Of a stretch of 64,000 nt of DNA, positions 1 through 7,311 are shown one piece after another (the first letter of the stretch is position 1; the number at the start of each line of letters is the position of its first letter). Origin of the DNA: Pontibacter rufus (GTDB lineage: Bacteria; Bacteroidota; Bacteroidia; Cytophagales; Hymenobacteraceae). Under the pieces are notes generated by a model, which worked only from the letters and a program-made list of their open reading frames with translations, searched no databases and was not told the origin of the DNA. Location of the stretch: assembly GCF_015694705.1 (NCBI RefSeq), contig NZ_JADQDR010000010.1, positions 124,001-188,000 on the forward strand, in the 5' to 3' direction. The position numbers and the translations under genes were made by a program.

Positions 1-32
1 GAAGTCAGGTAAGCGGCACCAAAAGCGGTCAT
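1..32 (-). CDS. possible 5' end of a gene running off the window
   Basis: A minus-strand ATG at 30-32 opens a frame reading MTAFGAAYLT to the window edge. The GAAYL string is reminiscent of the C-terminal helix of FGGY sugar kinases, but ten codons are too few to identify a protein. It would lie just downstream of the SDR gene on the same strand. Confidence 0.2.
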   Translation of the reverse strand, partial: MTAFGAAYLT

Positions 33-81
33 TTACCAGGGCTTCTATAGGATATTTGTAAACCCGTGTACTCTATACTTT

Positions 82-852
82 TCAATCGTAGGGCGATGGA
101 CTGATGGAGGTCCACCCGCCGTCGATGACGAGGCACTGCCCCGTAATGTGCCTGGCGTTTTCTGAAACCAGGAATAGGGCCGCATGCGCGATGTCGGACG
201 GGTAAGCCGGCCGGCCCATGGGCGTGATAGCAGACCATGTTTTCTCGTAATCCCTGTCCTCCGCCGTTCGCTCGGTAAGCGTTGCGCCGGGCGCCAGCGC
301 ATTTACACTGATCCCATAGGCCGATAATTCAATGACAAGGTTCCGGGCGAGCATCTCGAGTGCAGCTTTGGTCATGCCATAAGCCGCCAGGTTTTTGTGC
401 GCCTGGTGCCCCGTTACGGAAGACATAAACAGGATGCTTCCGCCGGACTGCTGCTTAATTATTTGCTTTGCTGCTGCCTGCGCCAGGAAAAAGCTTCCGC
501 CGAGGTTGGTCTGCGTTACTTTCTGTAGGTTTTCAGGTGTGTAGGTCAGAAAGTCTCCGAACACGGTGATACCTGCATTTGCAATGGCAACCGTTAACTT
601 CCCAAATTCCGAAACGGCCATATCTACCATTTGCTGGATAAAATGGGGATCTGCAGCGTCTCCGGCCAAGCCGATACAACTTCCATACTGCTCGTTTATA
701 CTTGCAGCGGCTTTTGCTGTCAGTGCTTCATCAATATCGTTTAGCAATACCGCCGTACCATGCTTTGCCAGCTCCTGGCATATTCTGAAGCCGATGCCCT
801 GCCCTGCTCCGGTTACAATGGCTACCTGTTGTTTTAATGACGCTGTCAGCAT
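82..852 (-). CDS. SDR family oxidoreductase (NAD(P)-dependent sugar/alcohol dehydrogenase type)
   Basis: Classical short-chain dehydrogenase of 256 residues, the usual length. The Rossmann glycine motif TGAGQGIG is at residues 14-21, NAG at 92-94, the catalytic serine near 144-145, and the YxxxK pair is Y158/K162. These enzymes interconvert hydroxyl and keto groups in the cytoplasm; the substrate cannot be read from sequence. It lies downstream of, and on the same strand as, an IlvD/Edd-type aldonate dehydratase, separated by 335 bases holding a repeat, so a shared role in oxidative sugar or sugar-acid breakdown is inferred. The start is the ATG at 850-852. Confidence 0.85.
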   Translation of the reverse strand: MLTASLKQQVAIVTGAGQGIGFRICQELAKHGTAVLLNDIDEALTAKAAASINEQYGSCIGLAGDAADPHFIQQMVDMAVSEFGKLTVAIANAGITVFGDFLTYTPENLQKVTQTNLGGSFFLAQAAAKQIIKQQSGGSILFMSSVTGHQAHKNLAAYGMTKAALEMLARNLVIELSAYGISVNALAPGATLTERTAEDRDYEKTWSAITPMGRPAYPSDIAHAALFLVSENARHITGQCLVIDGGWTSISPSPYD

Positions 853-1012
853 AGTATGATTTTAAAGGTTTATTCAGAGATAAAAGTCTTTTATACTTAA
901 TAGATGTAAATAGACACAAGTATCAAGACGTTAGACTTAAGACTTATTTATATATTATTCATTTGATAATCAGGAATCTATACTTAATAAGAGCATATTT
1001 AAATTTATAATT

Positions 1013-1128
1013 TAACTCAAGTTGCGATTTACCAGCGATGTTGAAATTTAACCCACCCCTAGCCCCTCCGGGGAGGGGAATTTCTGCATCAGATATTAAC
1101 CCATTTCTGTAAATCGCAACTTGAGTTA
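1013..1128. repeat. MITE-like element with 19-bp terminal inverted repeats
   Basis: A perfect 19-bp inverted repeat (arms 1013-1031 and 1110-1128) encloses 78 bases. Inside are a second small GC-rich palindrome (cccctccggggagggg, about 1063-1078) and no ORF. It occupies the gap between the dehydratase and the SDR gene. It may be a non-autonomous repeat or a strong hairpin separating the two genes. The GC-rich core resembles the small intergenic palindrome at 48447-48466. Confidence 0.6.
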
Positions 1129-1187
1129 TTTATACTAGGTCTTGTGTCTTTCATCCCGATACTTATATCCTCTGATTGAGGAGGATG

Positions 1188-2915
1188 TTAATGGGAATCC
1201 CTGGTTACCTCACTACCTGACATGCCTTTCAGGAAATCAAAGTCAGCGCCCAGGTTTGCCTGCTCCACATGCTTCGTAAACAAGCTTACATAGCCCCGTG
1301 CTGTATGCTCCGGCTGCGGCTTCCAGTTGCGCTTCCGCTCCTCCAGTTCCTCCGCCGGTACCTCAACAGCGAGCAGGCGGTTCGGCACGTCCAGCACAAT
1401 AATGTCTCCGGTACGAACCACCGCGAAGTTGCCTCCGGCGGCAGCTTCCGGCGATGCGTGCAGCACCACGGTTCCGAACCCGGTGCCGCTCATCCTGCCA
1501 TCGGAGATACGTACCATATCCGTTATGCCTTTGTCGAGCAGCCTGCCCGGAAGCCCCATGTTGCCCACCTCGGGCATGCCCGGATATCCTTTCGGACCCA
1601 CGTTCTTCAGCACCAGCACGCTGCTTTCATCTACCTCCAGGCCTGGATCGTCGATGCGGTGCTTGTAATCGTCAATGTTTTCAAAAACAACGGCCCTGCC
1701 CCTGTGCTGCATCAGGTGAGGGCTGGCCGCGGAAGGCTTGATAACAGCGCCGTTCTCGCAAAGATTGCCCTGCAGCACCACAATACCCGAAACCTCGTTG
1801 AACGGATTATCTGCTCTTGCTATCACCGCCTCGTTGTAGCAGCAGGCATTGCTGAAGTTTTCTGCAATAGTTTTCCCGTTTGCCGTTATACAGCCAGTAT
1901 GCAGGTGCGCCTGGAGTTCTCTCATAATCACCTGCAAGCCTCCTGCATAATAGAGATCCTCCATAAAAAATTCGCCGGATGGCTGCAGGTTGGCCATAAG
2001 CGGAATGCCTGCGGAGAACTTGTCGAAATCTTCCAGCGCCAGGGGCACGCCAATTCTTCCGGCGATGGCGAGTAAGTGAATCACAAAGTTGGTGGAGCCG
2101 CCTATGGCTGCGTTTACCCTTATCGCATTCTCAAAAGCCTCCCTTGTCAGGATGTCAGATGGCTTGCGGTCTGCCCGCACCATTTTCACAATCTCTATCC
2201 CGGACAGGTGAGACAGCACTTTGCGGGCGCTGTCGGGTGCAGGGATGGCAGCATTATCAGGTAGAGAGAGGCCCAAGGCTTCCACCATACAGGCCATCGT
2301 GGAGGCAGTACCCATCACCGCGCAATGGCCGTCGCTCCGGCACATGCCGGCTTCTGCCAGTGTCAGTTCCTCATCCGTCATCCTGCCGGCACGCAAATCC
2401 TCGCTGAAGCGCCAGATATCGCTGGTGCCGATGCTGCGGCCCTTGTGCCTGCCTGTGAGCATGGGCCCGCCGGAAACCACAATAGCAGGTATGTTTACAC
2501 TGCACGCGCCCATCACCAGCGCAGGCGTCGTTTTATCGCAGCCGCACAACAGCACCACACCATCCAGGGGGTTGGCCCGGATAGATTCTTCCACATCCAT
2601 ACTTACCAGGTTGCGGTAAAGCATGGCTGTGGGCTTCATCAGCGTCTCACCCAGCGACATCACTGGAAATTCCACCGGATAGCCGCCTGCTTCGAGCACG
2701 CCCCGCTTCACCGACTCAGCCAATTCACGGAAATGCGAATTGCAGGGCGTCAGCTCCGACCAGGTATTGCAGATGCCGATGATGGGTTTGCCTTCCAGTT
2801 CATAGGCCGGTATCCCCTGCTTCTTCATCCAGGCCCGGTAAATAAAGCCATCCTTGCCGGACCTTCCGAACCAGTCGCGGCTACGCAGCATTAATTCCCC
2901 GTTCTTCATACGCAT
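1188..2915 (-). CDS. IlvD/Edd family dehydratase, aldonate (pentonate) dehydratase type
   Basis: Iron-sulfur dehydratase of 575 residues. It opens with RSRDWFGRSGKDGF, typical of the sugar-acid branch (L-arabinonate/D-xylonate dehydratases) rather than of biosynthetic IlvD. Probable cluster cysteines are C58 (TPCNSH), C126 (CGCDKTTPA) and C192 or C198 (GMCRSDGHCAVMG). The DGRMSGTGFG segment near the C-terminus carries the catalytic serine of the family. The reaction would turn an aldonate into a 2-keto-3-deoxy acid. The downstream SDR on the same strand fits a sugar-acid pathway. Two ATGs (2915 and 2909) are possible starts. A promoter with a good match to the Bacteroidota consensus lies at 3031-3060. 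Exact substrate unknown. Confidence 0.85.
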   Translation of the reverse strand: MRMKNGELMLRSRDWFGRSGKDGFIYRAWMKKQGIPAYELEGKPIIGICNTWSELTPCNSHFRELAESVKRGVLEAGGYPVEFPVMSLGETLMKPTAMLYRNLVSMDVEESIRANPLDGVVLLCGCDKTTPALVMGACSVNIPAIVVSGGPMLTGRHKGRSIGTSDIWRFSEDLRAGRMTDEELTLAEAGMCRSDGHCAVMGTASTMACMVEALGLSLPDNAAIPAPDSARKVLSHLSGIEIVKMVRADRKPSDILTREAFENAIRVNAAIGGSTNFVIHLLAIAGRIGVPLALEDFDKFSAGIPLMANLQPSGEFFMEDLYYAGGLQVIMRELQAHLHTGCITANGKTIAENFSNACCYNEAVIARADNPFNEVSGIVVLQGNLCENGAVIKPSAASPHLMQHRGRAVVFENIDDYKHRIDDPGLEVDESSVLVLKNVGPKGYPGMPEVGNMGLPGRLLDKGITDMVRISDGRMSGTGFGTVVLHASPEAAAGGNFAVVRTGDIIVLDVPNRLLAVEVPAEELEERKRNWKPQPEHTARGYVSLFTKHVEQANLGADFDFLKGMSGSEVTRDSH

Positions 2916-3030
2916 GGTTTTTATCCTCTAAAGGTAATGACAGATGCCCGCAGCAAACAGCAGCGTTTTGTGGTCGCAGTTAATTGTGCTTAAAACAGCC
3001 GTTTAATCTCCTGGCATATACATATATTTC

Positions 3031-3060
3031 CAAAGCTAATCCTGTAAGGGAAAAATCAAA
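3031..3060 (-). promoter_or_regulatory. Bacteroidota-type promoter of the dehydratase gene
   Basis: On the minus strand the -7 element TAGCTTTG (3031-3038) matches TAnnTTTG, and a TTTG -33 element (3057-3060) lies 18 bases upstream. Transcription would start about 90-100 bases before the dehydratase ATG. Confidence 0.55.
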
Positions 3061-3086
3061 AGGATTTAAATAAAATATAGTTATTT

Positions 3087-3099
3087 TATGCCTGGCATA
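3087..3099. promoter_or_regulatory. 13-bp palindrome upstream of the dehydratase promoter
   Basis: TATGCC-T-GGCATA is a perfect palindrome with 6-bp arms, about 27 bases upstream of the -33 box. A partial copy (ctggcatata) lies at 3011-3020, downstream of the -7 box. The position suits an operator for a sugar-acid-responsive regulator; no regulator gene is visible here. The rest of the 2916-3266 gap shows nothing else recognisable. Confidence 0.3.
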
Positions 3100-3266
3100 C
3101 AGATAACCGGCAGGGCTTTAAATTTGATACCGGCAGGCAGCAGATGAAGCTGAGATTTATAAGGAAGCTGCTCGCGGTGTTGTTCACGCAGGCTGGTGTT
3201 TAGCAGTGCATCGGAAAAGACAAGAGATGATTTTAGGTAAACGCCTCCATTGCCTGGATTTCATAC

Positions 3267-3770
3267 TTAATTGTCCATGCCCAGGTACACGCGCCAGTCG
3301 TTGTTCTGTGGCGTGAGGTGCAGCTGCAGGAACGATAGCAGCGAGGGCCTGCCGGGTTTGGAGCGCAGTTTCAGGCCGGCTTCCTCGGGTGTGCGGTTGC
3401 CTTTGCGGGCATTGCAGCGCGAGCAGGCCGTTATCAGGTTTTGCCAATTGGTAGCGCCTCCCCGGGAGCGCGGCAGCAGGTGATCAAGGGTAAGGTTGCG
3501 GACAGCGCCGCAGTATTGGCAGCTATAGTTGTCGCGGCGCATAACGTTGTGGCGGCTGAGCGCAATGCCATAGTAAGGCACCCGCACATAATGCTGCAAC
3601 CGGATAACGGAGGGCACCGGAAAAGTGCAGCTGACAGAGTGCAGGAAGGCTCCCTCAGCAGTAGAAACGGCTTCCGCTTTGTCCAGGTATACCAGCAAAA
3701 AAGCCTTTTGCACCGTGCAAACGGCTATGGCGCTGAAGTCTTGGTTCAGGATTAGAACTTTATCTTTCAT
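3267..3770 (-). CDS. HNH endonuclease family protein
   Basis: Protein of 167 residues with a complete HNH/zinc module: C84xxC87, then D96-H97 in LTLDHLLPRSRGG, then C116xxC119-N120 with KG following. This is the treble-clef nuclease fold with its structural zinc and catalytic histidine. The N-terminal half (LNQDFSAIAV, VPYYGIALSRHNVMRRD) is the conserved lead-in of the stand-alone HNH proteins common in Bacteroidota. Its role in the cell is not established from sequence. The start is the ATG at 3768-3770. Confidence 0.85.
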   Translation of the reverse strand: MKDKVLILNQDFSAIAVCTVQKAFLLVYLDKAEAVSTAEGAFLHSVSCTFPVPSVIRLQHYVRVPYYGIALSRHNVMRRDNYSCQYCGAVRNLTLDHLLPRSRGGATNWQNLITACSRCNARKGNRTPEEAGLKLRSKPGRPSLLSFLQLHLTPQNNDWRVYLGMDN

Positions 3771-3852
3771 GGCTGCTCTCGCTTTTACGCTATACTTCTA
3801 CGGGAATTAAATCCACTATTATAGTATAAATCGAAAGAAAAAGCAACAAAAG

Positions 3853-4626
3853 TTAAAAGATGCGTTTGATGATCCGCAACTGGTGGGTATAGCGCTTAAA
3901 ATCGCTGTTGTAAATGCCATTATGGTCCAGGGTGTCGATGCGCACTTCGCCGTGGGCATGCATAATTTTCTGTTCTTCCAGCATCAGCCCCACATGCGTG
4001 ATGCGGCCCTCGCTGTTCGCAAAAAAAGCTAAATCGCCGGGCTGCGTTTGGGTGACAAAGTGCACTTCCTGCCCATGTTCGACCTGCTGCCAGGCATCGC
4101 GCGGTAGCTGGTAGCCGCAGATGCCGTATACCTGCTGTACAAAACCCGAGCAGTCGATGCCGAAAACGGATTTGCCGCCCCACAGGTAGGGCGCTTTCAG
4201 AAAGCTTTTCGCCACTTCTGCCAGTTGTGTGGCATTTGCCTTGGCTGCTGGATCAGAGGCATGGCCATGATAGTGGAGGCGCTGATCATTTACGCGGATA
4301 GCTGTTCCATCGAAGAAAGGCAGATAGCTGCCTATGCCGACCGGAATACGGGTTTCGGCATTGCCCACCACCTGCACCAAATCGGTAGCGCGCGGATGTG
4401 TGACTGCCCGCCATTCTTCAAAGTATGCAACCGGAACAGGCGTGTGTTGCTTGTGATCAATCCAGCCGCGGTAGCCATCAGTGGCCAGCTGCACATACAA
4501 CCAGTTGTCCTGCCTGTCCACCAGCTCATAGCACTCTCCGAAAAGCAGCTGCGTTACCAGTTCCGCTTTGTCAGATGTTTCGGCGCGCAAAGGCACCAGG
4601 CTCAACATGCAAATTCCGTAGTCCAC
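3853..4626 (-). CDS. C40 (NlpC/P60) family cell-wall peptidase with N-terminal SH3-like domain
   Basis: Protein of 257 residues. Residues 1-60 look like a bacterial SH3 domain (ending YRGWIDHKQ), followed by a second SH3-like stretch and the NlpC/P60 domain from about 130. The catalytic cysteine is C159 in GIDCSGFVQQVYG and the catalytic histidine H211 in ITHVGLML, with a further polar residue in MHAHG. This layout is that of YkfC-type gamma-D-glutamyl-diamino-acid endopeptidases, which cut peptidoglycan stem peptides. No signal peptide is evident, so it may act on recycled muropeptides. Confidence 0.85.
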   Translation of the reverse strand: MDYGICMLSLVPLRAETSDKAELVTQLLFGECYELVDRQDNWLYVQLATDGYRGWIDHKQHTPVPVAYFEEWRAVTHPRATDLVQVVGNAETRIPVGIGSYLPFFDGTAIRVNDQRLHYHGHASDPAAKANATQLAEVAKSFLKAPYLWGGKSVFGIDCSGFVQQVYGICGYQLPRDAWQQVEHGQEVHFVTQTQPGDLAFFANSEGRITHVGLMLEEQKIMHAHGEVRIDTLDHNGIYNSDFKRYTHQLRIIKRIF

Positions 4627-4638
4627 TTTTTGAATTTT

Positions 4639-4785
4639 GAATTAAGAATTACGAATGGAGGGCTAATGATTATTTCTGCTATACTAAAACCGCTATACAT
4701 ATGCCCTCAGTTTATACTTATACTTTATACTTCCTAAAATACTCTTTCCGAATACATTCGTAATTCGGAATTCTTAATTCGGAAT
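4639..4785. repeat. imperfect inverted repeat between the NlpC/P60 gene and smpB
   Basis: The arm gaattaagaattacgaatg (4639-4657) recurs in reverse complement at 4755-4780 with a seven-base insertion. AT-rich aattcgtaattc repeats also occur near 11920. The element fills most of the intergenic space and contains no ORF. Confidence 0.45.
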
Positions 4786-4797
4786 TGCGCATCAGCG

Positions 4798-5265
4798 CTA
4801 ATATCCGCTCCTGTCCATTTCGCGCTGTACGTCCTTTTCTTTGATGTCCTGGCGCTTGTCGTACAGCTTCTTACCGCGTGCCAGTGCAATCTCTACTTTA
4901 GCAAATCCCCTGTCGTTGATAAACACACGCGTGGGAATGATGGTGACGCCCTGCTCCTCCGCTTTTCCCTCCAGCCGCCGCAGTTCCTTTTTGTTCAGCA
5001 GCAGTTTGCGGGTGCGCATCGGCTCGTGGTTGTAGTGCGTGCCTTCGGTGTAAGTGGCAATATGTAAATTATGCAGCCACAGCTCTCCGTTCTGGAACAC
5101 ACAGTAACCATCCTGCATGTTCACCTTGCCCTCGCGTATCGATTTGATTTCAGTGCCTTTCAGCATAATGCCTGCCGTATACTTATCCAGGAACTGGTAC
5201 TCGAAGGAAGCCTTGCGGTTTACAATGTTTACAAACTTCTGAATCCTGTCTTTCTCTTTCGCCAT
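4798..5265 (-). CDS. smpB: SsrA-binding protein SmpB
   Basis: SmpB of 155 residues, the normal length. It binds tmRNA and delivers it to stalled ribosomes for trans-translation. Recognisable segments are VNRKASFEYQFLDKYTAGI at the N-terminus, LKGTEIKSIREGKVNMQDGY, and the basic C-terminal tail KLYDKRQDIKEKDVQREMDR that folds in the decoding site. The gene begins one base after the stop codon of the upstream thioesterase gene, so the two are probably co-transcribed and translationally coupled. The tmRNA gene itself is not in the window. Confidence 0.95.
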   Translation of the reverse strand: MAKEKDRIQKFVNIVNRKASFEYQFLDKYTAGIMLKGTEIKSIREGKVNMQDGYCVFQNGELWLHNLHIATYTEGTHYNHEPMRTRKLLLNKKELRRLEGKAEEQGVTIIPTRVFINDRGFAKVEIALARGKKLYDKRQDIKEKDVQREMDRSGY

Positions 5266-5652
5266 TTATACTTGCTTAGAAGCCAAAACTTTGGCTAATT
5301 TTTCTTTTTTCAAAATTTTCTGGCCCGTTTCTCCGTCTGCTACCAGGCGCGTGCCCACGCTGGCCGTAAAGCTACAGACAACTTCATTGCCTTCGTGCCT
5401 GATAAGGGTTGCCACAATCTTCACCGTCTCTCCTGCAAAGGCAGGCGCTTTATGGTTGATTGTCAGAAAAGTACCTATACCTTCTTCATCTTCTCCTTTG
5501 ATGTCCAGCACAAACAGACGGCCGGCCCATTCGGCAGCCTGCGCCAGCGCAAACGTAGCGCAAACGGCATGTACCAGCCCATCTTCAAACCGGGCAAAGT
5601 CTGCTTCCGTTACGTGTTTGCTGTAGGTGCGGGTGTCGCCTGGCTGTATCAT
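5266..5652 (-). CDS. hotdog-fold thioesterase family protein
   Basis: Protein of 128 residues resembling the single-domain hotdog thioesterases of the fluoroacetyl-CoA thioesterase type: HAVCATFALAQAAEWAGR forms the long hotdog helix, followed by strands such as IGTFLTINHKAPAFAGETV. It probably hydrolyses an acyl-CoA; the substrate is unknown. It is directly upstream of smpB with no spacer, an arrangement suggesting co-expression rather than shared function. The start is the ATG at 5650-5652. Confidence 0.7.
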   Translation of the reverse strand: MIQPGDTRTYSKHVTEADFARFEDGLVHAVCATFALAQAAEWAGRLFVLDIKGEDEEGIGTFLTINHKAPAFAGETVKIVATLIRHEGNEVVCSFTASVGTRLVADGETGQKILKKEKLAKVLASKQV

Positions 5653-5720
5653 TTGTCTGAATCAGGATTATCAGGATGAGAAGATTAACCCGATAAAAAT
5701 CTGTGATTTATACTTCCCCT

Positions 5721-6188
5721 TTACTTATCATTAGGCACCCATCCCTTATTTATTTTCTTGATTAACTCTGCAATTCTTTTTTCAGATCTTTCTCTGCCTG
5801 CATCAAGACAGAACACTGTTTTGATTTCCTGCTCTTCATCTCGAGCCAAAAAGGTAGCAAACCAAACTCCATCTTCAAAATCAGTATGCCAAGTAGTCAT
5901 TATATCGTAATCTGGAAGGTGAGCCTTCTCAATATCTGCTTTTCTGAGGGCTATTATTTCATCAAAAGTATCATGAAATTCTTCTGCCTGCTTCCCAAGA
6001 GTACAGACGAAACAAACGTCCCTATCTATACTTTTCCTTACTATTTCGTCTAAAATAGTTGAGGTTTTATCATCTGATATGGCCATCAAAAGCCAATTCT
6101 CTGTTGGCATTTCTACTGCCCAATTGTCTGAGGTGTTGTGCCTTTGATAATGTATAATTTTGTTATTAACTTTTCCGAGCTTCTTCAT
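5721..6188 (-). CDS. hypothetical protein, AT-rich orphan
   Basis: A 155-residue acidic protein I do not recognise with confidence. It has no signal peptide or membrane segment. WLLMAISDDKTSTILDEIVRKSI and DYDIMTTWHTDFEDGVWFAT suggest a mixed alpha/beta fold, similar in feel to small immunity-type or DUF proteins of Bacteroidota. Base composition is visibly more AT-rich than smpB and tsaD on either side, so recent acquisition is likely. No partner toxin gene adjoins it. Confidence 0.6.
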   Translation of the reverse strand: MKKLGKVNNKIIHYQRHNTSDNWAVEMPTENWLLMAISDDKTSTILDEIVRKSIDRDVCFVCTLGKQAEEFHDTFDEIIALRKADIEKAHLPDYDIMTTWHTDFEDGVWFATFLARDEEQEIKTVFCLDAGRERSEKRIAELIKKINKGWVPNDK

Positions 6189-6300
6189 GAATTTCTATAG
6201 CAAATAACTGATCCAGTTAAATCTTAATTACACCTCCATAAAATCAGATCAACCACAGTCCAGACAAAATCCTACAATCCCTTGATCCTAAAAATCCTAG

Positions 6301-7308
6301 TCAAATTCTCAGCCTTGGCTCCGGACTTACGTACTGTGTGGCAAAGTCGCCTTTAAGGTATTGGTAATGAGCTGCTATGGCTATCATGGCTGCATTATCG
6401 GTACAATACTGGAAAGCCGGAATGTATACGTTCCAGCCATACTTGCTGCCATCATTCTGCAATGCCTGCCGCAGGCCCGTATTTGCCGAAACGCCCCCGG
6501 CAATGGCAATTTCTTTTATCCCTAAATCCTGCGATGCCTGCACCAGCTTCTTCAGCAATGTTTTGATGAGCGTATGCTGCACACTGGCACAGATATTGGC
6601 TATGTTGTCCTGCACAAAATCCGGGTTTTCTTTCGTTTGATTTTTCAGGAAGTATAACACGGAGGTTTTGATGCCACTGAACGAATAATCGTAGCCGGGC
6701 ATGTTGCCGACCGGAAAAGAAAAAGCCTCCGGATTGCCTTGTGCAGCCATTTTGTCGAGCATGGGGCCGCCGGGATAAGGCAGCCCCAGCATTTTGGCGG
6801 TTTTATCGAAGGCCTCGCCGACGGCATCGTCGGTGGTTTGCCCGATGATTTCCATGTCGAGGTGGTCTTTAACGAGCACAATCTGGGTATGGCCGCCGCT
6901 CACGGTCAGGCACAGGAACGGGAAAGCCGGCTTCGGATCGTCGATAAAATGCGCCAGGATGTGCGCCTGCATGTGGTTTACTTCGATAAGGGGAATGCCC
7001 AGGCCCAGCGCAAAAGATTTGGCAAAAGAGCAGCCCACCAGCAGTGCGCCCAGCAGGCCCGGACCGCGCGTAAAAGCAACGGCATTTAGCTCATTTTTCG
7101 CTACATTTGCCCCAAGCATGGCCTGCGAAACGACTGGGATAATATTCTGCTGATGGGCGCGGGAGGCCAGTTCAGGCACCACGCCGCCATACTGCTCGTG
7201 CACAGCCTGGGTAGCGACTATGTTTGACAACACTTTGCCGCCACGGATCACGGCGGCAGCGGTTTCGTCGCAGGAAGATTCTATTGCTAAAATTGTAGGT
7301 TCAGTCAT
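6301..7308 (-). CDS. tsaD: tRNA N6-adenosine threonylcarbamoyltransferase TsaD
   Basis: TsaD (Gcp/Kae1) of 335 residues, full length. It transfers the threonylcarbamoyl group to A37 of tRNAs reading ANN codons. The N-terminal LAIESSCDETAAAV forms the ASKHA nucleotide-binding start; H112 and H116 in NHMQAH bind the metal; ELASRAH, VSGGHTQ and the late AGGVSANTGLR segment are typical. Its ATG (7306-7308) is only three bases from the TTG start of the divergent tamB-like gene, so each gene's promoter must lie inside the other's coding region. Confidence 0.97.
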   Translation of the reverse strand: MTEPTILAIESSCDETAAAVIRGGKVLSNIVATQAVHEQYGGVVPELASRAHQQNIIPVVSQAMLGANVAKNELNAVAFTRGPGLLGALLVGCSFAKSFALGLGIPLIEVNHMQAHILAHFIDDPKPAFPFLCLTVSGGHTQIVLVKDHLDMEIIGQTTDDAVGEAFDKTAKMLGLPYPGGPMLDKMAAQGNPEAFSFPVGNMPGYDYSFSGIKTSVLYFLKNQTKENPDFVQDNIANICASVQHTLIKTLLKKLVQASQDLGIKEIAIAGGVSANTGLRQALQNDGSKYGWNVYIPAFQYCTDNAAMIAIAAHYQYLKGDFATQYVSPEPRLRI

Positions 7309-7311
7309 CTT

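Noticed and set aside
2325-2894. 189-residue plus-strand frame inside the dehydratase gene
   Set aside because: Antisense shadow of a gene with clear iron-sulfur dehydratase motifs.
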